A DNA stretch of 64,000 nucleotides from Ochotona curzoniae (lineage: Eukaryota > Chordata > Mammalia > Lagomorpha > Ochotonidae). The DNA lies in the NCBI RefSeq assembly GCF_017591425.1, contig NW_024466459.1:3782001-3846000 (forward strand), read 5' to 3'. Of the stretch, positions 35,484 to 45,696 are shown piece by piece. The notes under the pieces were generated by a model. The model was not told the origin of the DNA. It saw nothing but the letters and a program-made list of their open reading frames with translations, and ran no database searches. How positions within the stretch are numbered: position 1 is the stretch's first letter; each line of letters starts with the position of its first letter. The position numbers and the translations under genes are program-made.

Positions 35484-35645
35484 GCCTATCGCTGGACTTA
35501 GGGCCCACTGAGATAACCCAGGAGAGTCTCAATCAATTTCCTTAACTTATTTACATTTGCCTAGAAAGGTCACAATCATATGTGCTGGAGATTATGATGT
35601 GGATAGTCTTTTCGGGGGGCAGGGGGTCCCCACTCAGCCCCTGTA
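35484..35645 (-). mobile_element. MLT1 LTR, second half
   Basis: 'ggacttagggcccactgagataaccc', 'ccttaacttatttacatttgcctagaaaggtcaca' and 'ggagattatgatgtgg' continue the MLT1 reverse strand where the first half stopped. Confidence 0.8.
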
Positions 35646-35880
35646 AGAAATACGAGGTTCCCTTGCATGAAGCAGAGGAGCCTCCAGGATCCCATGCTGT
35701 CCTGTGCAGTCAACATGGCAGACAGTCTGTGGGCTGAGCCCTGGACATCGCTCTGGTTCACGCTGGCACCTGTGGCACCCTGTGGCACTCCTTCAATTGA
35801 TCTTTCTTCTTACCCTCCTCTCCTACTTTCCTCTAAAAAGGTAAACAAAGCTGGTTAAGATTCTCACCTGCCTTCCAGTA
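35646..35880. other. unique spacer
   Basis: Nothing recognised. Confidence 0.4.
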
Positions 35881-35882
35881 GT

Positions 35883-36030
35883 GGTTATGTGTCCATCAAC
35901 AAAACATTCATTACTTTCCTGAACCTTAATTTTCTCATCTGGAAAAATGAGCATAATAACGGCACCCACTTTAAAGGGCAGCTCTGAGGCTCAGTTAAAG
36001 CCAGATGTTTGAGAACTCACCCTACATGCA
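35883..36030 (+). mobile_element. MIR fragment
   Basis: 'ccttaattttctcatctggaaaaatgagcataataacggcacccactttaaagggcagctctgaggctc' is the MIR core and 3' half. Confidence 0.75.
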
Positions 36031-36486
36031 GGAGACCTTCTGTGAGAGTTAACTATGACTATGAAATCTCCACAGGTCATCTCTTCCAGCTCCTTCCTTT
36101 ATCCTGTGATTTTGACGGTTACTACTTCCTCTTTCCTCTAGGTTTCCTCCGATTTTATTTGAACTTTTAATGAGTTTTCAACAGATTCAATGTGATTTGT
36201 GGATCCAGTTCTAACCTGGTGATGTTCCCTTCCTTGGCTTTTCTCTAAACAAGCTCTTCTTGACTGAAGGCAGAGAGTCACCTGGGTAGATTTTTTTAAT
36301 TCCCCTGGCAGAGCCCCCCACTCTGAGGATTTGGATGCTGCGAGAGTTGGGGTGACATCTGTGGCCATTTTGTTTCTGACATGTGATCCTGGGATTTGGT
36401 TACAACTGGACTTGGAGATATGGTTGCCTTTATTGCTAAAGGGGAGTTCTCCTCCCAGGACCCTATATTTTGGGTAGATTAAGAGA
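36031..36486. other. unique sequence
   Basis: Nothing recognised. Confidence 0.4.
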
Positions 36487-36487
36487 T

Positions 36488-36778
36488 AGGGAGGAGCCAG
36501 TGCAATGGCTTAACTGGCTAATCCTCTGCTTGCTAGCACCAGCATCCCATGTTGACATTGGTTCGTGTCCCAGTTGCTCTACTTCTGATCCAGACCCTTG
36601 CTTATGGTCTGGGAGAGCAGTGGAGGATGGCTCAAGTCCTTGGGCTCCTGCACTCATGTGGAAGATCTGGAGGAAGATACTGGCTCCTGACTTTGGATAG
36701 GCTGAACTCTGGCCATTGTGGTCATTTGGAGAGTGTACTGGCAGATGGAAGAATAAATAAATTAATAATTTAAAAAGT
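36488..36778 (+). mobile_element. CSINE, lacking the CT tract
   Basis: The copy runs from 'gagccagtgcaatggcttaactggctaatcc' to 'gtcatttggagagtgtactggcagatggaag', then jumps straight to the tail 'aataaataaattaataat'. The pyrimidine tract has been deleted. Confidence 0.93.
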
Positions 36779-36784
36779 TTTGAA

Positions 36785-36930
36785 AACTTGCATATTACCT
36801 CACTTAACTCTCAAATGACTTGTGAAGTTGGGGTCTGGTTCTCACCCTACAAAAGAAGAAAATGAGGCTCATGGGGTGCTAAGGGGGCTCAAATGAAGTT
36901 ACATCTTTAGAGATCTAGGCCTGGTCTAGA
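36785..36930 (-). mobile_element. MIR fragment
   Basis: 'ttacctcacttaactctcaaatgacttgtgaagttgggg' and 'acaaaagaagaaaatgaggctc' follow reverse MIR. Confidence 0.65.
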
Positions 36931-37602
36931 GTCATCGATTTTTCTGCTTCCTGCCAACCCGGCCTCTGTCCATCACAGCAAGTCTGGCACCAAGGTGGTT
37001 CTGTGTGTGGGAGCAGGCCTGACTGGAAGTCTTCTGTTCTTCCTCTTCTCCAACAGAGCTGGGAAACCATACAATCAGTTTATTGCCTGGTACAAGAGAC
37101 TTTCTGTCCCTGGCTTGTGATTGGGTTCAAATATTAAAATGTCCCTAAGTACAGAGATCAAAATCCAGAGCAAACTCTTACAAAATTCAGCAGACAATCT
37201 GAAGGTCCCACCTTCCCCTTCTGGTGAAGGAGAAGGGAATCCAACCAGGCTGCCAGAACCAAGGACACAGAGCCTGACAGCTCACACACCCCAAGTCAGG
37301 AGCCCCTGGGTGGAGCAGGCCCAGGTGACCTGAGCTGTTTGCTTGTGCAAAGAGAAGCCAGTTCCATTGCAATCTCATTTCTTCTGAGCACTTGTTCCTC
37401 CTCCACACCTTACTCCTACACTTGACCTTGTGGTTGTTAGGAAGGTCAACAGAACCTTCCCACGCCCGCTCTGACTTCTTGGCACACTTCTCTGGACTCC
37501 TGTATCCTGAGCCGGATGTTTGCTTTCCACGTGGACTGTCGGCCTGGCTGTCTCAATCCTGCCTTCCTTGTTGTGCCTCAGAGCTGCTTTACAATGTATG
37601 GG
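36931..37602. other. unique sequence
   Basis: Nothing recognised. Confidence 0.4.
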
Positions 37603-37625
37603 GTGTGTGTGTGTGTGTGTGTGTG
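37603..37625. repeat. (GT)n microsatellite
   Basis: About 11 pure GT units. Confidence 0.94.
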
Positions 37626-37639
37626 ATCTATTTATTTAT

Positions 37640-38250
37640 CTGTGAATAAAGTATCTAAAGCTTTTTAAAAATAGCTCTACGGAGTTATAATCCACATGCC
37701 ATATAATCCACCCATCTAAAATGTATGACTCACGGTTTTCGGAATATTCAGGGTGTGCAGCCATCATTGTAGTTAATATGAACATGTATTCATCATCATC
37801 AACAACAACAAAAGAAAACCCTAAGCCTCTCAACTACTAAACCCTAGTCCCTTTAACCTCCTAAGCCTTGGCAGCCGCTGATATACTTTCTGTATAGTTA
37901 AGCCCACTGGAAACATCTCATGTGAAAGGAATGGAGTCACACGTCACGTGGCCTTTAGAGACTGGCTTCTTTCACTGGAACATGGCATGGTCGAGGTCCC
38001 CCCAACTCTAGTCAATGCCATGGAAAGTGTTTCGAAGTGTCATCTCTCTTGTTGGCTGAATAATAGTCCATTGTGGGCATGGATAATGAATGTACCTCAT
38101 TGTGTTGTGCCATTCATCAGTCGATGGCAATTCAGGAGTTTTCTATGTTTTGATTCTTCTGAACCACGTAGCTATAAGTATTCATGTGCGAGCTCTTACA
38201 TGAACTTCTGTTCTCCACTATCTTGGATATATTCGTAGGAGTGACAACGC
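37640..38250 (-). mobile_element. L1M LINE, 3' UTR
   Basis: The series 'gagttataatccacatgccatataatccaccc', 'gtgtgcagccatcattgtagtt', 'actggcttctttcactggaacatggcatgg', 'gctgaataatagtccattgtgg', 'ccattcatcagtcgatgg' and 'tatattcgtaggagtg' is the 3' UTR of an old L1 in reverse. It is well over half a kilobase and continuous. Confidence 0.85.
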
Positions 38251-38380
38251 TAGCTTACATGGTTAAAGGATCCAAACCTTTTCGTGTGTTGAAGACATGA
38301 GGATCAGAGTCTGTGCCAAACAGTAAAGGGTAAAAAGTCTCTGATGCACCTGAGCTACTTTGGGAGGTTTATTTATTTGC
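38251..38380. other. unique spacer
   Basis: Nothing recognised. Confidence 0.4.
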
Positions 38381-38381
38381 T

Positions 38382-38682
38382 TGAGGATTTATTTTACTTT
38401 ATTTGAAAGGCAATGTGCCAGAAAGACAGGTAGAGAAAGAGATCTTCCGTCTACTGATCTGATATCTAAATGGCTGGAACGGCCAGGGCCAGGCCAGGCT
38501 AAACACAGGAGCCAGGAATTCAATCTGGGTCTCCTACATGGACAGCAGGAGTCCAGGCACCTGGGCTACCCTCCACCATCCTCCGAGGCTCATTAGCAGG
38601 GAGCTGGATCAGAAACAGAGCAGGTGGAGCTTGAACCAGCACTCCCATCGGAGATGCTTGTCTCACAGGTTATAGCTTAGAT
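38382..38682 (-). mobile_element. CSINE, general subtype
   Basis: Tail at 'gaggatttattttactttatttgaaagg', then 'gagccaggaattcaatctgggtctcctacatgg' and 'gaggctcattagcagggagctggatcag', ending in the head at 'cacaggttatagcttagatg'. It directly abuts the T-run of the next CSINE. Confidence 0.93.
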
Positions 38683-38683
38683 G

Positions 38684-39012
38684 ATTTTTTTTTTTTTTTA
38701 AGATTTACTTACCTTTTATTGGAAAGGTAGATAGAGAGGAAGATCTTCCGTTCACTTTTTCTCTCCCTGAGTGGCCGCCACAGCAGGACCTAACACAATC
38801 TGAAGCCAAGAGCCAGGAGCCTCTTCCAGGTCTCACAATGGGTGCAGGGTCCCAAGGCTTTGGGCCATCTCTGACTGCTCTCCCAGGCCACAAGCAGGGA
38901 GCTGGATGGGAGTGAGGGGGCCTAGGTTGCCAGGACATGAATCAGCACCCGTATGGGAGCCTAGTATGTGCAAAGCAAGGACTTAAGCTGCTAGGCTACT
39001 GCTCTGGGCCCC
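38684..39012 (-). mobile_element. CSINE, pika-type, full length
   Basis: The T-run 38687-38699 is its tail. 'cccaaggctttgggccatctctgactgctctcccaggccacaagc' and the head 'acccgtatgggagcctagtatgtgcaaagcaaggacttaagctgctaggc' are pika-type. It lies at the head of the previous CSINE in the same orientation. Confidence 0.94.
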
Positions 39013-39958
39013 CAGAGATACTTTTTAAATGAGGTTATTCTGTAATAGGTTGGGGTGGAATGAGACGAGAACTGAGCAAGGAAAGACTTAGAAGCACTTG
39101 TTTTATACTACAAAGTAGAGCAGAGGGTCCGTGGCCCAGTCTGCTTTCTGAGCGCTTAGCAGAGTAGGAGAATCCTGGCTTTGTCTTTGCCCGTACCATC
39201 CAGATCCAGGCTCAGGGTGATTCATAACCCGGGAACTGAAGAGGCCTGTGAACAGCTCTTCCTTATTCCAATTGCCCTCGCACCTGCAGTTCCCTGGTGT
39301 GACCCAATATTAGAAATCAGAATCGGAAAGAGCCACAGCCAAAACTCAAGCACACAATTTGTTGTTGTTGTTGTTCTCGTTTTTGATGAAAGCAGAGGTC
39401 CTTTCAACTCCCTTCAGTCCTGAGGCTCTGGCCATGTGATTTGCAAAATTCCCTTGGTGAGACGGAGCAGGCAGGGTGAGGATCACGGAAGTGCCGGATC
39501 CATGGCAGGTGACCAGTACACTGCTCCCCAGCTCAGGCTGAGTTCCTCCATTCGTGTAGAGTGGGGAGGCATTTTCCCAGGGCCTTGTGTCCTTGGAGGT
39601 TTCAATCTTGCCTCCCTCTCCTCTTACACTTCTGTGCCCATGGCCATCCTCTGCCCTGGACTATACCAGCTTTCTCTCTTTGCTAGCTACTTTTTGTAAG
39701 GGTGCTTATGGATGGAAGGACGGGACCCTGCAGAAGGACTTGTGGACCAGGACACCCAGCACCGTCCTGACCACCCTGGCCAAGGGAGAAAGGGCAGGGA
39801 GCCTGGAGGCAGGGGCAATTATCTCATGCTAAGTTGGCCACCACCTCTTACTCAGCTTCAGGAAACTGCCTCTCTCTCCGAGGAGATGGGACTTAGACAC
39901 ACTCTGAGGTCCTCGCAGCTTGAGTCATCTGTGATGTGAATAGTGAAATGGACTAAGA
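39013..39958. other. unique sequence with a small GTT repeat
   Basis: No gene is recognised. (GTT)n with about five units lies at 39359-39376. Confidence 0.4.
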
Positions 39959-39959
39959 C

Positions 39960-40165
39960 TACACTTCCAATGAGGTGTTTCTGGGATGACGACAGAACAG
40001 AAAACCTTGGGCTGAGAATCGAGAGAGCTGAGTTATCACTCAGCCTGTCACTAATAATGGCTTTAGACAAACCCATACCCCACTCTCTTATCCACAAAAT
40101 AGAAACAAAATAGTTACCTGTGAACATCTCAGGTTGCTGGCAAAACACCAATGAAGGGGCAGGTG
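39960..40165 (+). mobile_element. MIR, decayed
   Basis: 'aaaaccttgggctgagaatcgagagagctgagttatcactcagcctgtcactaataatggc' followed by 'cactctcttatccacaaaatagaaac' fits the MIR order with heavy substitution. Confidence 0.5.
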
Positions 40166-41168
40166 GAAAATGTAAAGATGACGATCAGGTATCTCAGAGT
40201 TGGTGAGGGCTCTGGCAGGGAAGGCCAGGAGTCCTGCTGGGACCTAGGAAGCACACTGTCTGCCCTCAGTCTAGGGGACAGGGAACATCACCAAACGTGT
40301 GGACATTGACAGGCAGCCATGAGGTCAGGGAGGGCAGAGGAGCAGGGAGGCCCCTCCTTAAGGTGTAGGGCACAGGCAGGCTGTGAGGTGCCACTAGTGT
40401 TGCCCTTAGCCCAGTGCAGGGTGGAGGTGATGAGAGCCAGGACACAGTGCATCTAGACCTGGGATCCTAGGCAGAAAGAAAGAGATGAGACCAGGCCAAC
40501 CACCAGGCAGTGTCAGATGGAACATTGGGAAGGACACAGCTACATGCTGGGGAGCACAAATGGCCACCAGGGCTCACGTGATGCTCCAGGAAGAACGCCT
40601 GAGCCCAGGACCCAGGCAGGGGGAGGGAGGGCCGGAGACCAGGGGTTCCCAGGCCTGTGTGGGCAGGCTCAGCTTCACAGACGGTCATTGTTCTCACCAC
40701 CCCTTTGTTGTCCTTTCTCAGGCGCCAGGCGGGTGGGACTGGGGAGGCCTGGGTTACCCATAGATAAGGTCTTTTTATGAGCTTCCTGATTTAGCTAAGG
40801 GAGGAACGCGGCCAGCTGGCACCAATGATGAGCGGTCCTCTCCACCTGGTCCTTTCCATGACTCCGAAGCTCTTCCCATTGGAGACGGTGTGGGGGTGCG
40901 CAATGACACCCTGTGGGGTAACAGGGTACAGAGACCTTCAGCAATCAAGAAGGTAAGACTCTGGTCCACCTGTTGTACTTCACCCTGACCTTACAGCAAA
41001 GGGTTGTGCTCGGAAGGACAAGCCTGGACCTTGGCTTTGCTAGCCAGAGGAAAGATCCCATGATTCTTCTCCAAGCTTCTCCTGACTCCTCCAGGGGGAG
41101 AAAAAGGTGACGGAAATGGAAAACACTAGAGAACACTCACAAGTTTGGTCTAAATTCCAGCTATGAAG
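40166..41168. other. GC-rich unique sequence
   Basis: Rich in 'cagg' and 'gggagg' words, with no repeat family or exon recognised. Overlapping frames of 60-90 codons on both strands reflect GC content. Confidence 0.4.
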
Positions 41169-41169
41169 G

Positions 41170-42050
41170 ACAGGCTGGGAAGTGAGTTTTTAAAATAGAA
41201 TTAAACAGGAACTCTAAGGTAGTTTGTCATGTTGGGACTGAGTTAATGGGAAAGACAGAAACAGAGAGATTCTAGTTAAAGTAAACCTTTAAGCAATGCT
41301 GAGATAGTTAACTAGTACCAAAATACAGGTAGTAAAAAGTTGATCTTTTAACCCCTGCCCTTCAATTCCTTAGCGCCACTTCCCCCAACTAACTACTATG
41401 CTGATATCTGGGATGCCCTCACCGGGTAACCAAGGTCAGTGATGTCATTGTGGGATTGGATCCTGATGGATAGACCTTCGAGGGAGGCTGCTCTCATGAA
41501 CTCAAGTACCCAGGGAACCCAGTCTCCATCCACCAGTGGGATTGGGAGTGGGGAGGTCAGTGATAGAAGTGAGGATTGTCCTTGAGTACCAAGCAGAGGA
41601 CCGAAGTAGATTCAGATGTTGGGAAATGATTGGGTGATCACTCCCAATCTGTCACTCAGGAAGTGACTTCTCAGGGAGCCCCTCTCTCCTCCAGGTTAAC
41701 ATCCACGGATCTGACGATCTGAACGCGAAGGACTGCCATGGGGCTCCATGGGTGTCATCTCTCCCTTGCATGGACACACACTGATGTCCGTTCAGTAACA
41801 AAGAGGCAGACTCAGCGTGCCCACTTTATGAGGTCACCTATGGCTCCTCCTACCCTACTAAGACACCTTCTTTCTTGCCCCATGCATCCACCAAGTGACT
41901 CAGGCCCTGATTGAAGTCCCTGAGCATCATGCTGTTATACAAAGTGTATGGGGCAGGTTGGAGACAGAAGGTGTGGGAGATGGTCCTGAACTTCTGTCAG
42001 CCCTGGGCTGTCTTCTAGATCCTGTTGTAATGGCTACATGGTATTTAGTA
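41170..42050. other. unassigned block, possibly a lagomorph-specific repeat
   Basis: From 'agtgagtttttaaaatagaattaaacagg' to 'gtgtatggggcaggttggagacagaagg' the text has the flavour of a non-coding part of a lagomorph LINE or LTR (alternating short T/A-rich phrases, then 'ctcaccgggtaaccaaggtcagtgatgtcattgtggg'), but I cannot match it to a known consensus. It lacks open frames of useful length. Confidence 0.3.
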
Positions 42051-42059
42051 CTTGTTCGT

Positions 42060-42346
42060 TGATGAAGCAGAGAGATGGACAGACAGATCTCATTTGCTGG
42101 TTCATTTTCCCCAATTCCCGTGAGAAGCCAACTCTGGGACAGGCTGAAGCTGTGAGTTGGACACTGTATGTACGTCTCCCACTTGGCTGGCAGAGACTCA
42201 GGGATATGAGCCTCCTTTTACATCCCGCCAGGATACACGTTAGCAGGAACTCAGAACCGGAAGCAGAGCAGGGGACTTGGATGAAAGCATCCACTCTGGG
42301 TTAAGGGTATTCTAGGCCGTATCTTAACCTTTGGGCTACTTAACAC
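42060..42346 (-). mobile_element. CSINE, old, tail lost
   Basis: Reverse modules from 'gatggacagacagatctcatttgctggttcattttccccaat' to 'gttagcaggaactcagaaccggaagcagagcagggg' and the head 'gtatcttaacctttgggctactt' are present. The A-tail is missing. Confidence 0.85.
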
Positions 42347-42596
42347 TGATTGTTTTGTTAACACATTTCTGATTTCAAACGTCTTTGCCTTCTTCTGTTT
42401 CTCTAGAACACTACAGAAGAAAATAAACCCATAAATGAGCACATTCTGGTTAGTAAATATTTGATTCCTACTCATTGTGTATCTGAATATTGTGTGGCCA
42501 TGCTGGTAAAGGACTCCAAGGTCCCATTAATGCCTAGAAACTTATGTTTCCACAGCCAATTCACTAACATTCTCCTCCGAAATGAGAACATTTTCT
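42347..42596. other. unique spacer
   Basis: Nothing recognised. Confidence 0.4.
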
Positions 42597-42726
42597 CTTC
42601 CTCCCTCCCTCTCCCTTCTCCTGAATGCTCTGCCTCCCTCCATTCCTCCCTCCCTCCTTTCTTCTCTCTGTCCTTTCCTCCTTCCCTTCACTTTCTTCTC
42701 TCCCTTCCCTCCCTCTCTCCTTCTCG
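42597..42726. repeat. pyrimidine (CCTT/CCCT) tract
   Basis: About 130 bp of C/T-rich DNA on the plus strand with few purines. The frames over it on both strands are compositional artefacts. Confidence 0.92.
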
Positions 42727-42739
42727 AAATAGTTTCACC

Positions 42740-43080
42740 ACACACACACTCACCCTTAATCAAAGCGTCAGCTACTGTTTCCATTTATGTTAATGGAATC
42801 ACATACATGTTGTCATCCAAGACTTACAATTCTTTGCTCATCAATTTTTATGTTTCAAAGATTTATCCATGCTCATGTTCGCAACTGTAGTTCAAACATG
42901 TTCTTGAATTAGCAGCATTTTTATATTAAAATATCATAATTTGTTCTGCTGCTGGATGTGCAGACCATTTTCCATGTTTTGCTATTGCAAGCCGTGTCGT
43001 CACAAGCACCCCTGTTCCTGCCTCCTGCTGCCTATATGAGTTGTCTCTGGCATGAATACTGAGCAAGGCCAAGGTTAGGA
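42740..43080 (-). mobile_element. L1M LINE, 3' UTR
   Basis: 'taatggaatcacatacatgttgtc', 'caaagatttatccatgctcatgttcgcaactgtagttc', 'gctgctggatgtgcagaccattttccatgttttgctattgcaagcc' and 'gttgtctctggcatgaatac' are in the order of the reversed L1 3' UTR also seen at 37.6 kb. Here the sequence is more diverged. Confidence 0.68.
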
Positions 43081-43577
43081 GCAGGTCAGCTTTACCATAC
43101 AAGGCAGAAAGCTTTTCACTGCAACAGATGCCATTTGATGAAAGCCCTCTGTGGCTGGGAAGAGCAACACATTCTTGCAAGTGTCTTCAATAGTCATTAC
43201 AAAGGAAGTGATCACTGTTTTCCACTGAGCAATGAGAATCAATATAACAACAGGTGCACAGAAGGAACTTGTTTGGCAGGTTGTCCCCTTCCACAATAGG
43301 AAGCTGCAGTGGGATAAACTGATGCCCTTGCAGTCAGCTGCCCCTAAATGCCTGGTTACACCACACACACACACACAGTCAAGTGGAGATTGGAACCATT
43401 TCCCCCACAAATGGCATCTGTGCTAAATGTGTAACAGAATTTTCTCGTCACTGTTCTTTAAGCCATACAGTATAACAGCTATTCACATAGCATTGCATTA
43501 GGAATTGTAAGTCATCTAGAGGTGGTTTGCAGTAGATGGCTGCATGGGTTGTATGCATATCCGGCAGGGTCTGCGGT
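43081..43577. other. unique sequence
   Basis: It contains (CA)8 at 43362-43377. No gene is recognised. Confidence 0.4.
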
Positions 43578-43605
43578 AGGTATTGTCTGTGGCCAGACAA
43601 TACCT
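43578..43605. other. perfect 12-bp inverted repeat (hairpin)
   Basis: AGGTATTGTCTG (43578-43589) is followed after four bases (TGGC) by its exact reverse complement CAGACAATACCT (43594-43605). It is not part of any repeat I recognise. The arms are too short for a microRNA precursor, and pairing beyond them is poor. Confidence 0.95.
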
Positions 43606-43815
43606 TGTCATGAGGCTGCCTGTGACAATGCCAAGAGGTGGAGCAAGTCACCATTTTCAGATGGGGTTGTCCCCAGGTGGAGCAGGCACTCTGGATCCTC
43701 AGTGTGAACTTTCTGGAGAGATTCTTAGCCCTACACAGCCTTGTCTCCCCTGCTGGGAGTTGCTGGATCCACCACTACCTGCAAGGGGGGGGGGGTGCTC
43801 CCTGAGTGGGGAGAC
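43606..43815. other. unique sequence with an 11-G run
   Basis: Eleven G lie at 43785-43795. Nothing else is recognised. Confidence 0.4.
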
Positions 43816-43816
43816 C

Positions 43817-44182
43817 CTACCTCCTCTCCCCAGCATGGCCTGATTGGTCCATTCCATCATTTGAATTCATAACCGTGAAAATGGAATCTAATGTTGCGAT
43901 TTTAATGTTTTCTTCTTGTTCTGGCTCATGAGAATGCAAAAAGGCATTTATTATTTCATACATATACAGAAACCTTTGTGGACCCCAGGTAGATTTTAGG
44001 CAGCACAAGCATTCTATTTCATTGAAATGCATTGCATCCACCTCTGTTAAGGGGTGCCCATGTGGAAATTCAACAAGGGCCTCCTTCCCCTGTGTCAACA
44101 GGTGTACCTGTGGGAAGGCAGTCTCCATTTTCTGATGGGTTTGAGGAAACCTTGAGAGTTGGTGGAATATTTCCACCAACAC
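43817..44182 (-). other. 121-codon minus-strand open frame over a unique block
   Basis: The predicted product has a mixed, protein-like composition (acidic stretch, Cys pair, no low complexity), unlike most frames here. There is no family signature and no visible splice context. It overlaps AT-rich DNA including TTCATTGAA (44018-44026), a STAT-type GAS motif within the palindrome ATTTCATTGAAAT (44016-44028). Conserved non-coding DNA is an equally good explanation. Confidence 0.2.
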
Positions 44183-44189
44183 TGCTTCG

Positions 44190-44300
44190 TTTGATTTTCG
44201 TAATGAGTGAGGAAGAAAGGATTATCCCCAACTGTATAGAATGCAGAAATAGAGGCTGGGAAAGGCTGATCGTCCAAGGGAATCTGGGCCTGGTGCCTCT
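44190..44300 (-). mobile_element. MIR fragment
   Basis: 'cgtaatgagtgaggaagaaaggattatccccaactg' and 'agaaatagaggctgggaaaggctgatcgtcc' match reverse MIR. Confidence 0.55.
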
Positions 44301-44549
44301 CTCACACCCCGTGGGCTTAGTCTAGTCTCAGCCTCCTTGATATGGACGTGTGGGCCTGGGGAACAGAGACCCCTGCGTTGACGACTCTGCTGCTCTATGC
44401 CAGGGGCTGCACCTGCTTCCAGGGTACTTCACAAGGTGTGACAACGACCACATGCCACAGCCAAGCCCCCTACTGCACTGTCTCCAAAGGTGGCTCTGCC
44501 ATCTCATCCAGGGAGACACCCTCCGAGGAGCAGGCAAGATGATGGCGTG

Positions 44550-44800
44550 ATGAGCAAGCATGAACTTCCTCGCTCTGAGTCGCAGGTCTGTGGGCCGTTG
44601 CTGAAGGTAAATAGCCTGAGAAAAGCAAACCTCAGCCACAGCTGTCTTCAGGGATATGTGTACCTTCGAGATAAGCGGAGTTGCCCCAATCGCTTTATTG
44701 TTGGGGCACAGGATATGCATCCGCAAACACGGCACCTCGACCCCCTCCCAGCCTCCCTCTGCGCTGATTAAAACAACACCGTTTGCATAGTACAACTCTG
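44550..44800. promoter_or_regulatory. candidate regulatory block with inverted repeat and POU/SOX-like sites
   Basis: TGCCCCAA (44682-44689) and TTGGGGCA (44701-44708) form a perfect 8-bp inverted repeat around an AT-rich centre. The centre includes TTATTGTT (SOX-like). ATATGCAT lies a few bases downstream, and 'gctgattaaaac' and 'gtttgcatag' follow near 44763-44790. No repeat family matches. Confidence 0.35.
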
Positions 44801-45180
44801 ACGGGAGCCCTGGGAGCCATTTTCTAAACTCCCCTCATTGGAAAAATCTCATTTCCAGAGGGTACGTCTTGCCACAGCAGGCTCCCCATGACTTAGACAA
44901 ATAATGCAAAGATCTCCAACAACTTACCACTACCCAGCACTTGCTCCTGCCTTTCACTTTATTTTTGTTATCTTATCCTATAGTGTTCTAGTTAATATTT
45001 TTGATCCAACTCATAAAGTTGGGCGTCCCCCCAACCAACTCCCCCCCTTGGTCCCCAACCCCCTTCAACCCTTTGTGGTACCCAGAGAAATCCTAAACTA
45101 TAAGCTACTCCTGACTTAACTACTTATTAAAAACACTAATATGCTTGGTTGCTTTGATGTCTGCCGAACAACAAAGAGAG
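44801..45180. other. unique sequence
   Basis: No gene or repeat is recognised. The part at 45020-45080 is C-rich. Confidence 0.4.
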
Positions 45181-45184
45181 AGAG

Positions 45185-45440
45185 TTAGCCTGGGCCACTG
45201 TAATCCTTGATTTGTCACTATGTTATGACACCCAGCAGAGCTGTGTGACAGTGCAAATCAATCATCCGGCGCTCCGCGGGGCCCTTCCCTGCCTCCTGCC
45301 GTGCCTCTGCAGTTTAATTAGCTTTTTTTTTTTTTCTTCCACACCACCACAATGTACATCTGCAGCTTCAGCAAGAAAAAGAAATGGAGGAAAATTCACT
45401 GCCAAGTGGGGATCTTCAAAAAAGTTCTGATAGTTTAACA
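45185..45440. promoter_or_regulatory. candidate enhancer with PBX/MEIS/HOX-type motif cluster
   Basis: TGACAGTGCAAATCAATCA at 45246-45264 joins a MEIS core (TGACAG), an octamer-like GTGCAAAT and ATCAATCA, whose reverse complement TGATTGAT is a classic PBX-HOX site. About 30 bp upstream TTGATTTGTCA (45207-45217) contains PBX and MEIS halves again (TGACAAATCA in reverse). A TTTAATTAG homeobox site lies at 45313-45321. CpGs are retained at 45267-45280. All of this is motif inference. Confidence 0.4.
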
Positions 45441-45694
45441 AAAAAAAAAAAAAACAAAACAAAACCCAGGAAAGCAGCAGCACCATTGACTTTTCCGGTT
45501 TGGGTTCAGAGGCACTTGGGGTCCCGGGCTCCGTGGACCTCAGCACTCAGAGATTCGACTCCAGGAAACCCTCTTCCAGAGAAGCTATGGGATGAGGCTT
45601 CAAGGGCTATTTCCCCTCTCTGTCAAGTTCACATCTTCTGTGCTTCTTCTCCTGACTACAGCTTACGCTCAGGAAACTGCAGAAATTCTGACAG
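45441..45694. other. unique sequence with an A-run
   Basis: A-rich run near 45440-45465. Nothing else is recognised. Confidence 0.4.
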
Positions 45695-45696
45695 TA

